Source: CAYGFH01 sp964430295 (GTDB taxonomy: Bacteria > Patescibacteriota > Microgenomatia > UBA10105 > UBA927). Taken from it: a stretch of 64,000 nt of DNA. Of the stretch, positions 35,201 to 50,200 are shown piece after piece (positions within the stretch are counted from its first letter, which is position 1; every line of letters begins with the position of its first letter). Made by a program: the position numbers and the translations under genes. The stretch covers positions 1-64,000 of the forward strand of contig CAYSEV010000001.1 of assembly GCA_964430295.1 (NCBI GenBank), written 5' to 3'. Under the pieces are notes generated by a model. The model searched no databases, was not told the DNA's origin, and saw nothing but the letters and a program-made list of their open reading frames with translations.

Positions 35201-38200
35201 CTTTATAGAGCAAATGAAAGCAAGTCCTGTCGAAGAGCAACCTGAAGTGTTAGGAAAAACCGTACCGGATATAACTGAAAAAGCAGCGGTGACATTACCA
35301 AGTGTTCGTGAAGCCGTAAACGAAGCCATAGTTCAAACACTCATCAAGATAGGTGTTGCTTATATTGAATCAGGTGATCGATCCATTATAGAAACTGAGC
35401 TTAGAGGTCAGTTGCAAAAGCAAAAGGTAGATCTGACTCTTATAGCAAGGCCGGGACAAACAGCAGAAGCTGTGTTAGAAGAACTTGTTACCGCACTGGT
35501 AGAAGATTACGCTCCAGCTGTTAAAGAACATACAGCTGATCTTTCTGCAATAGAGCCTGCCAAAGCAATGAATAAGCTTGAAGTAGCCATTGATGAGGCT
35601 ACAAACGCTATACTAGCTCGCGTTTCAGCGGAACAGCAAAAAACTCAAACACACACTATCGGTCCGGTAGAGATTGCCACCAATATCGGTCCGAAAAAGA
35701 CGACAGGTTTGAGTGCAGATGCCTATGGAGTTCCAGAGCGATTTGTCAGTATAAAACCGGGATTTGCAACTATATCACAGGCACAAGAGGACGTTCAAAC
35801 AGTTTCACCTGAACGTATACAACAATATGGACGTGCCAATATAGTTACTCATGGTCTGGGACAAGCCGATTCCTACGCGAGCAGATATGTAGTCGGCAGA
35901 TTCTATTCACTATTTTATGGAATAGGAGTAGCTGCTCTTCAACCTACGCTTGAGTCTACTGAGCGTGTCATGGCAATTCTTGCACAAATAGATGGTGAAT
36001 TGATTGAACAAAGCGCCAAACAGAATACCAAGCTCACAGCATCAGTGGCGGTAACGGTACAGAACGGGGGATTATTACAAAGTATTTGGGTGGGAAATGT
36101 TCAATCTCATTTGGTGCGTGAAGGTCGGGTTATTCCACTCACATCCCCATCTTCATATGTACTTGGAGAAGGAAAAGCTCTGCAGCAGGGGGTCATTCAA
36201 ACACACAATGATATGCCGACGTTAGCCCCTGAAACATTTGGTCCTGAGAGTGATATCGTGCTTGCAAATGGAGACAAGATAGTACTCTCTTCAGATGAAG
36301 TTATATCTCTATACGGTGGAGCTACTGCTGTTGTATCTGAAGGTCAGTATGCTGTGAGTGTCACAGATGCGAATCCTGCACAAACCACAGTAAATAGCGC
36401 CATTAAAACCGCATGGGAATCAAATAACAGTTCATACGATGCACTGACGACGGTTGTTGAGACAATCACAGTAAGTGGTAAGCGCGTGGCTACCAAAAAA
36501 GAAACCAAGCTTACAGAAGCCCGCAAACATGCTATTACATCCGGAGTAGCTCCATTAGCAGCATTCCAGGCAGAAACGCCAGAAGAATTAGCAGTATTAG
36601 AAACAAAGGCTTCACAAGCTCAAGTTCAAAGAGACGCCCAGCTGGAGGAAACATCGGATAAAGGAAAAGGGCGAAGATCCAGAGCAAAAGCCACTACGAA
36701 GAAACGCATGATTCAGGTACAAACACATGTGGGTGAAGTAGAGCTGCTATCAACTGAACCATTTAGTACGCAGGTTGTAGAAGTTGAAAAAGTGGTAAAC
36801 GATCTTGATCAGAGTATTGCCAGACTTGAATCATCGCCACTGTTAGATATCCCTCAGGAAGACCGTGCAGATGTCGCAACAACACTTATAGCGGCACAGA
36901 AGACTCGTGAAGATCTGACAGAACTGCATAAGAAGATACAGCGACTTATGGAGGCAAAAACGGCCATACAAAAACAATTTGGGCTTACATTGTTTGAGTG
37001 GCAAGAGCTGACGACAATTTCAAGCTTTGGGCAATTGCAGAAATTTGTTGCACAAGTTCAGCAGAGAATAGAGGAAGATGCCAGTATCAGAGAAGCTGCC
37101 GCAAACCGTGCAGCTAAGGAGGAAACACAGCAGGCACAAAAACAGGCGGACATCGATGCATTATCAAAAGAAGGGCAATTAACATTGGATAGTGAATTAA
37201 AGGCAAGACAACTGGAATCAAGAATCGCTATGTTAGAAGCCCTAGAATCTCTTAGAAGAGTGTATGAAATACAAGATTCACAGTACCTGCAGATGGAGAA
37301 TGAACAGGCAGATGCCATCAACGCAGAAATAGATGCGGCATGGATTGCACACGAAGCCGAAGCAGCATTAGAGCAGTATTGGTCAGTCACGCTAGATATA
37401 CAGGAAGCATCCGCATTGCCGTCTGCGGAGAGAGTTCAAAAATACACAAATCTGCGTCCAAAGCTTGAAGAGGCAATTGATGTAATCCAATCCATGGATC
37501 CACGAACATATCCTGAAGATGTGGCATACACACTTCGTGTCATAGCAACACGATCAGACGAACGATTAGCAGATATAGATGCAACGATTGCAGCGGATAC
37601 ACAGGCAAACGCACTCCGTGAAGCCCGCAGGGTTGCTATTGCTGCCGGACTGTTGACGGCAAAAGAAGCATTTGAAGCAAAAACTGTTGCAGAAGTTGAA
37701 ACAAAGCAAAAAGCTGCACAAGAGCAAAGACAACAAAATCAGCAATTGGCACAGGAAAAAGCAACCGCAGAAGTCGCCACACGTAAAAAAGCGGCTATTA
37801 CGACAGCCGTAACCAAAATTCAAAAAGCCATCAATGTCCCACTTGTTGAACTTTCGACCCTCAATGTAGAAACAATTCTGACAGCACCGGAACTTGAGGC
37901 ATTAGCCGCTATTTCAGCACAGGGAGATGAAACAGTAATAGCCGCTATCACTACACTATCTGAAACACAGGAGAGTGCGAGAACTGCAGTAGAGCAAGCA
38001 AAAGCAGCACTTGAAGTCATAGGACACGTCAATGAAGTCTTTACTCAACAATCCGCTACTTCTATAGATGGGCCTGATACAGGCGTGTTGAGTCTGGCAG
38101 ATACAGTTGGACAGGTTATAGAAACCCGATTGCAGCAAACAGAAGATCTATCAAATCAAACGGACGCTATTGTTGAGGATTCATTGCCACCTGTTGCAAA

Positions 38201-41200
38201 AGAGCAGATTGCGGCAGCACGCAAAAAGGTTAAAGCCCGCAAAGATGCAATCACAAGAGTAAAAGGAAAAGTAACAGCTGTACGTGTCGCAGTAAAGAAA
38301 ACAAATACACTTATTGCTCAAAAAACACAAACCGATAAAAAACCGGATGCCGAATATCTTTCAGAGCTCAGTGAACTTAATATCTTACTCGTGGAGGTTT
38401 CACAGGATATGAAGGTTGCGGGATTACTCAGTCCAGTCGTGACTCGAGCCGCTGCCTTGGTAAAAGATGAAATAGCGGTAGCAGGCCCCGAGGCACTTAG
38501 CACTATATCTGAATCATTGGAGAAAGCGCAAAAAGCCCTACAGCAGCAACAGGAAGCAATCGCAAAAGCAAAGGAAGCGCGCAAAGATGCAGGATTACCT
38601 GAAGAGCAGAAATTTATAAAGGGAAATCCAAATGTTATCTCCGACTTGATCAAATCCATAGTTGATACAGCCAGATATTATTTGGGCTTTGATCGTATAA
38701 AGCCAACGACAGTAGGAGTGCCCACAGGTCTTCCTGATGAAGAATCAAAACAAGTTGAACCTGAAGTAATCATCCCGCGTTGGAGGATACTCTGGTCATC
38801 CACATTCCAACCAGCACGTGATCTTGAAAACAGAATAGCCCGTATGGAAGATTCATACGCAAAGATTATGACTGATATGGAATCAGAAGGATTTAATAAT
38901 CTCGATTTGTTAACGGTATCTGCTGTTGATGCTGTCCAAATGCGCACATCCATAGACGCGTATAGGACCCGATTACGAGCGTTGGTTGGTACGTTATCAA
39001 CTGTACAGAATAGATACACTAGACAAAATGGTAGATACTCACAGTCCGATCGCGAGAGGCTCTCTGGATTCCTATCGGATTTGCAGACACGCATAGATGT
39101 CTCAAATGAATCATTGGATTTGTTATATACAGGACTAGGGGAAATTGTACAAAGGCGAGACGTATTTATTGATGAATTGCCTCCTGTTGAACGCCCTGCG
39201 TTCTTACTTGTAGAACAAGTTGAAACAGCGCTTAGCGTTTTCCCATCAATCAATGATGGATGGTCAAATAAAAAAGAATTGGCAAAGACATTGGAAGAAT
39301 CATTGGCTGAACGCGAGCGAATGTATCTCGTAATGCGCAATGATTTCTTGTGGAATCCACCATATATTAGTGAACTGGGAGGAGTTAAAGAAGAAGCATA
39401 TCAAAAATATAAGAAACAATTCGATGCACTGTTTGAACAGTGGGATAATCTCAACAAAGCGTACGAAGAAATGCTCAAGGTTATGCCGGATGAAAGAGTT
39501 CTAGGACATGTTGCTGGTGGCAGATTTGTCCCGTCCGAGCAATCTCCGGAATTTGGCGGATCACGACTATCTATAGACTGGTCAGGTGATCACATTGTCA
39601 TTGCGTATTCACTGATTGGTATTTCAGATCCGGCAAGCAACTGGACGCTCAACGGTCAACCAATTGCCCTTACACCGGATCATACGATTGATATAGCAGA
39701 TGGTGACGTCCTTGCAGTTGCGCATGGCGAGTATTATGGGCAGACATTAGAAATTCATAAGAATGGCGAAATTACATTCGTATCAAAAACAGATCAAACA
39801 TTAGCACAAAGAGCAACCGCAACTTCTGTAAAAGCTGCTGGTGGTCTTATCGGCTGGTCGGTCGTTAGTATTGTCGAGTCAAGTGAGACACAAATGAAAG
39901 CAACTGATGAATTCAATGCATTGCATAAGAAGAATACTCAGTTGCCTCTTCTAAAAATGGAAAAGGTAGAAGGTCAGATAAAAAAGACTGAAAAAGCACT
40001 AACAGAGCTCAATAGACACCTGTCACTATTGCAAAGTACTGTCATGGATAACGTTTCCGGCAGATCCGCCACACGCCGAAATGAAATTATCGCAGAGCTT
40101 ACCCGAAGAAAAGAGATTCTGGAACAGGATCTTTTAGCACTGAAAGCAAAATATGCAGACCAAGGATTCTCGGTAAATATATCTATGCTCAATGAACCTA
40201 TACGCATCGAAAGAGGACAGGAAGCGGAATCTCCAATTCCTGGTGTCGTCATTAATGAAGATAAAACTATTCAGTTAACATCATCAGATCAGGTTGAAAA
40301 CTTTGTAAATGGTACTCCAAACGCATTTGGATTTATCATTCAGCCAGGCGTTGGTTTGCCGATATTAACCAGAAACAAGCTGACAGGACACCTTCAGGCT
40401 TATTTTGTGCTGAACGAAGATGGCGTGCTCATTGTTCATGAAATTCCGTTGGCACCATGGTATAGAGATACAAACAAAAATATAGATGCTCTTGAAATTA
40501 TTAATCACAGAATTGCAGACATAGAAATGTATGATTTGGAGAATATGTTCGGTACAAGAGCCGTTGGAATATATGCCGAAATCATAAATGGTACCTCTAT
40601 ACTTCGTAAAATTCGCGGAGATGATGGCAAAACTCTCATTGCCATTACCGATGCTACTATCCCGACGGTTCGGAACACAATGAAAGAAGAAATAAAGAAT
40701 CAAATAGCAGCGTTCAAAGAACAATTAAAACGTACGCGAAGATCAGATGAGCAATATGATCTGATTCAGAAGAGAATTGATGAACTGCAGGCACTTGATA
40801 AATCAGATATCCTGAAACCGGATGGGTGGGAAGATATCGCCTTTATCAGCGAAAAATACGAACGCAGTTTAGTACATCGTGTGGCTATAAAAGCGGAAAA
40901 CTTCCGTTCAACATATAGAAAATTTCCGTTAGTTCGATGGCTCAATTTCGCTTCAGGTATACCATTCTACGCGTCTACAGTGACAATGGTTACAGGTGTT
41001 TTGGGAACAGTACTTGGTCCTGTAGGATTAGCCATAGGTCCTATTGTAGGTCCTATCTTGTGGGCATCACCGATTCCACTGAATCCATCTGATTTTTTCT
41101 GGTTCGGTGTTGATATATTCGTCAAAACGGTTACTGCGCCGTTTATCCTTCCAGATACGATTGTCGGCATGGCTGCACGAACTCATGGATTCTCTGATTT

Positions 41201-44200
41201 ACCACGATTGCTTGAATGGTTGATATTGCCACGATTCTTAGGTCAGGTTGGATATAGGGTGTCTCCTGAACAGTACACAATCTCATCGGATGTCAGACGG
41301 GCAGGAAATAATACGGAAGTATGGTATGTGAAGAAAAATATCAAGAAACCGAAGAAGATAACTATGAATGTGTTTGGTAAAGAGGTCCTAATCCATGATC
41401 CAAACTATGGTTTATATAATATCCAAAAATGGAGAATTCCTATACCATTTATAGATCATAGTTTCCATATACTGGGATCAGGGTATCAATCAAAGTTCAA
41501 GATATTCTTGGGCAAGAGTCAGGAATACATAAACCTCTATGTACGCGTTTGGGAAATGCAAAATAAATTGCGTCAAAAAGTACCGACAGAACGAACCAAG
41601 CTGTTAGGTGGTGTTGCATCAAACGGATACCTTGATGAGGTACAGCAAACCCTTGCACTCCTTGCTACGGAAACTGATCCAGGCCGGATTCGTACACTGG
41701 AGCAATACTCAAGAAAGCTTTTGACAAATATAGACGAGCTCATCATTGAACTCACAAAGCTTCGTGATGATACACAGTCGTTCATCATCCGCGAGCCAAG
41801 GCAGATGAAAGGCCTTGATACGGCAGGAATCTCTGCTACACTCCTGGCTCTTATGGACAATAAGGCACTATTAGTCAGCCAGTTATCTGTTGCGCAACTG
41901 CGCATACAACATGATGTCATTGATGGGGCGATAAAAGGTGAGGTTAGAAACGCGGCTCCAAGTGTCAGAATCGCATTGGAACGAGCCATTCTCTTGCCTC
42001 AAAAACTGTTAAACAAATTATCACAAGTGTTTGTTAAAGCAGGTCCGCAGGGAGCGGCGTTGGAACCAACAAATTGTACGTCCTGTTACACAGCTCTGCG
42101 AGATATGAATGGGTATGTAACTCGTGCTATCGCAGATAAGTCAGGAAAGAGCAATGTATTATTTGACGATGCAAATGTCGTACTTCAGACAGAAATAGAT
42201 AAACTTACTCGTGAAAGCGGAAATGCGTTAGTCTTAGCTGATGCGGAACTTGCAAAGTCTATGCTTTCTGCCGTTGTCAGTGAGGATCCTAAGGCCGTAC
42301 GCGAATATCTGAATAATATCCATACCCAGAAATTAGCATTATCAAAAATTGCAGATAAAAAGAGATTGTCTAAAGAACAAAAAGCACGATTGGATGATAT
42401 TATACGCCTACTTAATACACTTGGTGATCGTATAGAAGATCTCGTAGATGTCATAGATACACCGACCATAGGTGTGAAAGCAGATGCAGTGGAAAAACAT
42501 CAGCAGATATTGGATATCGATGATGACTTTGTCGTAAAAGAGGTAAATCAGATTGTTACCCCGCGCAAGATAACAGTGGCAAGTTTTGTGCGTATGATGT
42601 CATTCTTCCTTCCATTCCTGGTTGAACCGGCATATGACGATACATATGTTGCAGATGTGCTTTCACAGGTTCATGTTCCGGAATTACAAAAACTTCACCC
42701 CGAAAGACAGTACCTTAGAGTCCGTACTAGGGATATAAAATACCTGGCAAACGGCACGGAAAACTTTGTCTATAAAGGAACATTCCGTTACCTGGAAAAT
42801 GGTGAGCTTAAGACAGAAGTGAAGATTGTAAAGATAAACCGTAAAGAAGATAGCAGGGAACTGTATGGGTGTTACCTTGCCTATGTTGCGTGTCTTCGCT
42901 CGTATGTATACATGTACTCATCGATAGGAAAGGTTATAGAAGAAAAGTATCCGGACCTGAAGTATTTTGTACCACATCACGATCTGTACCATATAGGCAA
43001 CCTGCAAAACTCACTCATCGTCACAGAATTTGTTGAATATAAGAGCATGAGTAAGTATAAGTTTGAAAGTGAAGAAGAACGGGAGCGCTTAAGTAAAGAA
43101 ATAAAAGCAGCAACACAAGGACTCATGGAGGATCTGGATAAACGATATGCATTCCAGTTTGATTTCGTGGGAACAGATAATTTAGTCATAGGCAAGGGAG
43201 CTGATGGACTATCTCATGTCATGTTGCTAGACCCTGGTATGTATGATTCACGGCGTGTTGTGTTAAACAAAATCCTAGGGCCGATATCTCGAAGTGCGAT
43301 GCGTGTAATCGATCGATTTAGAGCAAAACAATACATCAGAATCTTTGAACCTAGTGTTTGGAAGACAATGGGATTCAGATTGCAGGCCCTTCGGGTTGGC
43401 GGTTTTTCAAAGGAAGATGAACCGATTGCCCGTAAAGTATACGATGCAGGCTATCGTGGCGCCTCAATGGCTGTATTAACTGATCGAATTCAGAAGATAC
43501 GTACGTATCTTCCATTGACTGAGAGTATCAGAACTGTGTTGGAAGGGTATAAAACGATCGGATCATACTTATTTGATCGGTATTATTTGCGAATAGACAG
43601 TACCAATAAAGCAAAAGTATTTTTGCATGTGGCTGACTGGGTAAAAAATAAACTTCCTGATGCACAAATTTATCAGCTTTGGAATGCTGTTGCGGCTCTT
43701 CCTGATGATATGCGCACGTCGGCAGCCAACTATGTAACCATAGCAGTTCGAAGACATGTTCCAACCAGTCAGATATTGGGAACATTAAGGAATCTAACCT
43801 CTCAGGGAACAGCACAGGCAGGTTGGAAGGGGATAGCCACAGACACGAGCCTTACAACAGTAAATGATCAGGCATATACACAATATCTTTATGCGGCAGC
43901 ACTCCCACAACTTCGAACCTGGATTCAGGGAAATACTGATACAGCAGATATTCAATCTGAAATAACACAAATAGTAGGGAATATGGCAAATCTGAATCCT
44001 TCTACTCCAACCCGCGGATCTCCGTTTACGCAGGTACATATTGATGCTGCTATCCGAGCCTTGGTAGCTGATTTCTCCGAAATTCAACGAGATGCGCTCC
44101 AAAATCAGGTTACTCCTCAAACAACACAACCGTCACTGCAGCAGGATCTTATACGAATTATTCAGGAAGTTGTTAAAGATCCTAAAGAATTTATTCGTAC

Positions 44201-47200
44201 ATTCATTCAATCAATTAAAGGATCAGATTTTTCCTTCGTAAGACAACTGGAATCCGTCGTAAAGCGTCTGGTTAGTAAGATAACATGTGGTCAGGCAGGA
44301 AGGTTGATAGGTATTATCTATGCAACAGATGCATCCGCTGCCGCTTGTGAGCCATCTTTAGTTTCACAGACAGCTTCATTTGCCCCCTGGACAGTAATTT
44401 CTCATGTCGTGAAGGTTGGGGCGGCGCTTATTGCAAAACCATTAACATCTCAAGGATTACGTCAGGCTTATAGGGCTATAATGCCTGTTTCTCCCGCATT
44501 GTCTAAACCTGTGTATACAATTATCAATAAGGTAGAAGATGAAAAATATTATGTGTATGAGATTAAGCTACAGAATTCTTCACATACATTTAATGTTAGG
44601 ATTTCTAAATTCCTTTCATTTGACCGAAATACAACACAGTCTACAGGGAATATATTTTTAGACTGGCATACGGCATATATTGAATCAGTTGTTGAGGGAT
44701 ATGATCGTGCTCTGACTATAAATCCAAATATATTTGATACGCAGTATCCGCTGGATACAGTAGATTTTGACATACGCGCGATAAATGTGGATGTGTTATA
44801 CGAAAGCAATTTCTCCAATAGAATTTTTGATGGTATAGATGTGCCTGAAAATACAATAGTGCTTCCTGGTAGTGTCGTCCAGAAATTTGGGCAGGATCCG
44901 ACTGTTGTGACGCGTACAATCACAGGAAAGTTGCTGTTAAATGCAGCATATTTCGGGTACTCTCACGATGAAGCTCTATGGCTGCGAATAATTTCTAAAG
45001 ATCCATCCGCATTACAGGCATACCATGCACAGACGGATGCACAAGGTGTTACGACACATCTTGATGAATACCACAAAATTAAAGATGCACTTATACGTGC
45101 ATTGCCATCACAACTAGTTGTTGAGGCAATGAAAATGAATGCAGATGAACTTATTCAGTTTTTCGCACAATTAAATGATGAAGAGTGGATGAATGTATTG
45201 AAAACATACTTCGAACAAAGGGGGTTATCTCATGATGATCAGCAAAAGGCTGTTCTTTCATCCTTAGCTGCTAATGAAAAGTTCGTATATTATGCATCGT
45301 TCATTAAAGATGTGTTTAAGCATCAGTTCTCAGGAGATTTTATCGCGAGAGCAAGGTCCGAGGCGAATAGTCAACCTGCATTTCAGAGACGAATGCTGCG
45401 AATATTTAATTCGATACAGTTTGAAATGGATCAGACATATATCATTTCATTCTGGAAATATCCAAGGCGCATGTTTACTTTGTTGAGGGATATTTTCTAT
45501 TTTGAGCGCAATTTCATACCCGGTGACGAATTAGATACCCATGATGTTTCATCGTATGAACGCCTTATGAATTTACATTGGATCTCATTGGCACTGGAAA
45601 CAAAGTCATTCACACCCGAATTGAGAAATTTAACTATTCAAATGTTCTTCAGTGTCATGCAGAAGGTTCTTGAGGGCAAACGAAATGCTGACAATGGTCC
45701 TATATCCGAGTATACGGATGAAACACACAGATATGTTGTGGAAACTAATATTGTAGCATTTGAAAAAATGTATGAATCTCTTTACCCAAGGGGCGTATCC
45801 CGAAAAGAGTTAGATGCTTTGGCTAATGCTGTACGAAACATCGTTTTGAAAAAAGGAATATATAGTATTTTTGGAAGTTCCAGTGCATATGAAAGTAGAG
45901 CAGAAGAATGGTATTTACGATGGATCGACACTATTCCGGGTTTGCGGGGCAAATATAAGATAACAAAGTCAGAGGAAGTACTATTATCACGTGCGGTGCT
46001 TTTGATGCAGCATATTCCTGATTTCACAACATTGTCCGCACATGATCGCGAAGTTATTGGAGCGTCGCTGCTGAGGTATTTAGGAATTCCGGATGCGAGG
46101 GCAAAATATTTGTCTTCATTGTTTGTTCTAACGAGAAAAGACACATCAGTGGAGACCGTATTAAATGACTATGCTAACGCTCAGTATGATGGGCTTATTA
46201 AGAAATATTCAGCAAGATACACTCCGCAGCAGATGCAAAAGAATATTGCATTAGCGAAGCAGGCTGCGGAAGCAAAAATAAAAAATAGGAATGCTAAAGT
46301 AGCGGATCTTTTGAATCTGCCGGACACGGATGAAAATAGAATTCAGGTATTTTTAGATGGCTATGATGTAAATCCTGAAAATGTGCTCTTTTATGACTCG
46401 GAAGTTTATGTTGATACATCGTATAAAAAACAATGGGAAGCTCTCTACCTTACAAGACTATTCTATATTCAGGATGAAGCCTACATGTCTGAAAAGTCAG
46501 GTATTCCAGCTGCTGATCTTCGGCGAGCCTCAGATGAAACACTTCGAATTTTCCGTTCAGAATATGAAGAAGTGTTTAAACGTGCGTATCCGAATGCAGA
46601 GATAATTCCTTCTGTTTTTGAGTCTGCGAACGCACTGTTTAAAACGATAAATATGATTGGTAATCCACTTGTTGTGATTCCTCCAACGAGTGTCATGGGT
46701 CCATCTACATTCGAGGAAATTTCAGTAAACGCGGGATCGGCAAATATTATCGGAAGATCTCATATGATAAATGCCGCTGTTTATTTTAGCTATGGAAATT
46801 CTGTTTATCCGCTAATAGATTCCTCAGTGCATGAATTATGGCATTTAGCCCGCAGAGTAAACGATCGCGGTACTATGAATAGCATGTATCGGTATCTGCC
46901 GCAGTCTATGTGGCACCAGCTTGAGGAAGGAACTGTAACAAATCTGGAGAGGAAGGCAATGACTATTGCGTATCCGGGAGTTCCAATCATATCAATGGCA
47001 GATTATGCTATGGCTGAACAGTCATACCTGAGCATGCTTCAATCACTCCGACAGGTTCTTCCGACAATGAGTGATACAGAGTTTGATCGTCTAAAAGCAA
47101 AAATGGAGATTGGGGATTACTACGAAGTTGTTACGATGCTTGGCGGCTGGGATGCATTTAATACATTTTTGGAGGCAAATAAGATTGGTAATTTGCCATA

Positions 47201-50200
47201 TTTCGAATACACATTCGGCAGAAATAAATTGACTGATGCAACCGGTATGCAAACAGTTCAGATGGCGCAACGAACATCTTCAAATATTTCAGCATCTAAC
47301 GATACAAATCATTCTGACATGGCAGGAGTTCCAACTCTCACACAAACCGCTGAGTTTGTCGAAGTAAAACAAGCACTTCAGGGAGCACAGCGACAACTGG
47401 AAGGATATCAGGAAAACCTGATGGAAATGGAACGCTCGCTCAACTTTGTAAAGATTGGACGATTTATTGCCTCTGTAATCGGTATTGGAGGGGTACTAGT
47501 TCTTTTAACAGCTTCTGTAATACTAGCCACAACATATCTCATTCCGGGGATAATAATGGCAGCTGTCACTGCTGTCCCGGTGGCAATTTCATTACCGTTT
47601 ATTATAGGAGCGTTTAACACATCTATTGTATATCCGCTGGAAGAAAATATAACCGATGTAAAGGTAGAAGTAATCGATCAGCAACAAGTCATCAAAACAT
47701 TACAGGAAAATCCTCTATTCACAGAGCCTGCACTTCAGGATCTCAAAAAAGAAATGATACAACAGGAAACGGCTCATATGGAAGCGACACATGATGTACT
47801 TATCGAAACACAAGACACACTTGACTTCTGGAAGCGGGTAAGAACTGTAATTATGGCTATTTTAGCTACAGGAGCGATCTTCGTTGGGGTCATATTATTC
47901 TTCTTAACGGGGATGCCTGCCGCACTTGCTGCACTATTCATGACGCTGCCTGTCGTAACAATAATGGGTGGAATATTTATGGGTATGCAAATTATACCGA
48001 TTGCACCGTTGGCAAATGATGTACGTGATTTACAGAAAACCTATGAATTACAGAAGAATTACATTCAAAAATTACAGGGAAAAACGTCTGAGACTGCCCC
48101 CAAATTAAAAGTCGCCAATGACCCATGTACAGGTGAAGGAGCGTTCCGACTCTTTGGTCGGGTGTTTGCGGCTGGGCCATGTCCGATTATCCCACTAGGC
48201 GCTACGGTTCCTGTTGTGACAACTGGTGGTAAAACAACAGATATAGCTCTCCCAGCTGGTAAATACGTGATTGCACAGACAGAGGAAGAAGCAGCGCAAT
48301 CAACAGCAGAGAAAGCAGAACCAATTATAGGAACCATACACGGCATGCAAACTGGGAATGAATTCATACGTATATTCCCGACTGTTCCATCAACCACATA
48401 TCCTGAACCCTTCATCATCAATTATGCTGGATATGTCAAAGCGCATCCGGTAGAAGAAAATATTCAAGCTACAAAAGAACAAGGAACGCAGATGTTGAAG
48501 TCTGGCCTATCTTATCCATCTTGGAGATTAGATAGCAAATCAGAGAAACGAGTAAAACTGGCAACAGACACACTTCCAAAGGGACAATACTGGTGGTGGA
48601 GGAAAATTGATCCAGTTACATTACAACCAATTGGCGACCGAATACTCATCAAAAACAATCAAGGAGAGATGCCAACCATAAAGCCTGGAGAGACGATAGC
48701 GGTAGGCACATTCAACGCAGACAAGTCTGGTAATCCAACCACATTTATGGCTGCTACCTATGTGTTTGATGGTGATGTGATCCTAGGGATAAAAACAGGA
48801 TCCGACGCAATAGGGCCATCATCTACCACAACAAATAATTCACAATCAACACGACAATCTTCAAAACCAAGCACATTTCCAAAAATCTATGCATCGATTA
48901 TTGCATTTATATTTGATCCATTCGGCCGATTGGCCGAAATTCTATCAACGAATGGAAATATAGTGACAGCAGAAGAGTTACGACAATCCGTTTCTTTACG
49001 GAAGTCAAATACTGATGCCGATGGTAATTTTACGCTTGACTATTTGATTTCGCTTGTTGGAGAAAGCCGTTCAGTACTGAGAAAACTGGTTCAATATATG
49101 ATGAATTTAGATTTTGCATATGAAGATATACGGGATATTGTAGAGGAAATTGTTTCCGGCCAATTTGGAAGTAGAACCGATAAACTTGTAAATTCAAGAC
49201 GCGTAAATATAGCAATCGTCAGCGCTATTATGTACGACAATTCCATATACGGTTCAAAAGTTCCCATGCCGTATACCATGAAAGAAGCGCTAAAAGCAGC
49301 CAATCTATATCTAGAACAGGGAGATGATTCTATTGTAACCAGACTGATTTCAGTAGGTATATTAGAAAACAGAGCACAGCAGATAAAACAAATGCTAGAT
49401 TCCGTTAATAGTGCAGGCTGGGATCAGCAAATATCGAGAATTGGTATAGTTCCAGTTCTCCTTACGCAAGCAGAATTAGTCGCGTATGACATCACAGAGC
49501 GTGCAGCAGGGCAGTTATATGAGGAAGCTCGGCGATGTTCCGGTCTATCGTTACTCCCGACTGTGTATGCTGATGCTGGTACAAATACTTCCTGTTCTGC
49601 TATGGGGAGAATTGTCTCTACAATGCCTCAAATAATCCCAATCATTGAAAGTAGCTGGGAAACATTACCTGGGAGATTTAGAAGAATCTGGTTGAACTTG
49701 TGGAATTTTCCAACTAGTTCTCTCACCATCAATACATCACCGGGAAACGATGATACGGTCTCGATAAGTCAAGAACAAATCTATGCGGCAACGCTGGATT
49801 ATATGGGTCAATTATTCGCACAGAACACCAATGGTAATACTGAAGAAATACTCTCACAAGTAACTACGTATGCAAGGAATCAAGGTTTGAATCAAATCCA
49901 GATTGATAAACTATCGTTAGCAATGGAAGTGATGGGGAAGAATCGTATCAGATCAGAAGAATTGCTTGCTCAATATAAAGATCCAAAAGATTTGTTTTAT
50001 GCAATGTTTGGATTACGACCATGGTTTCCTATTACAGCAGAGAGGGTTGGGGTAAATATTGCCTTTAGATTATATGATATAGATAATGCACGCTTGGTGG
50101 AAAAATTTATCCCACCGATAAAAGATAAAAATCCTCTAAAGAATTCAATTAATTATATATATTGGTTAATCAATAGGCCATTTAGATTCGCATATGGATT

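Noticed and set aside
38678..39340. Minus-strand frame of 220 codons inside giant gene 1
   Set aside because: Ser/Arg-rich antisense shadow with no start context; the plus frame is continuous helical sequence.
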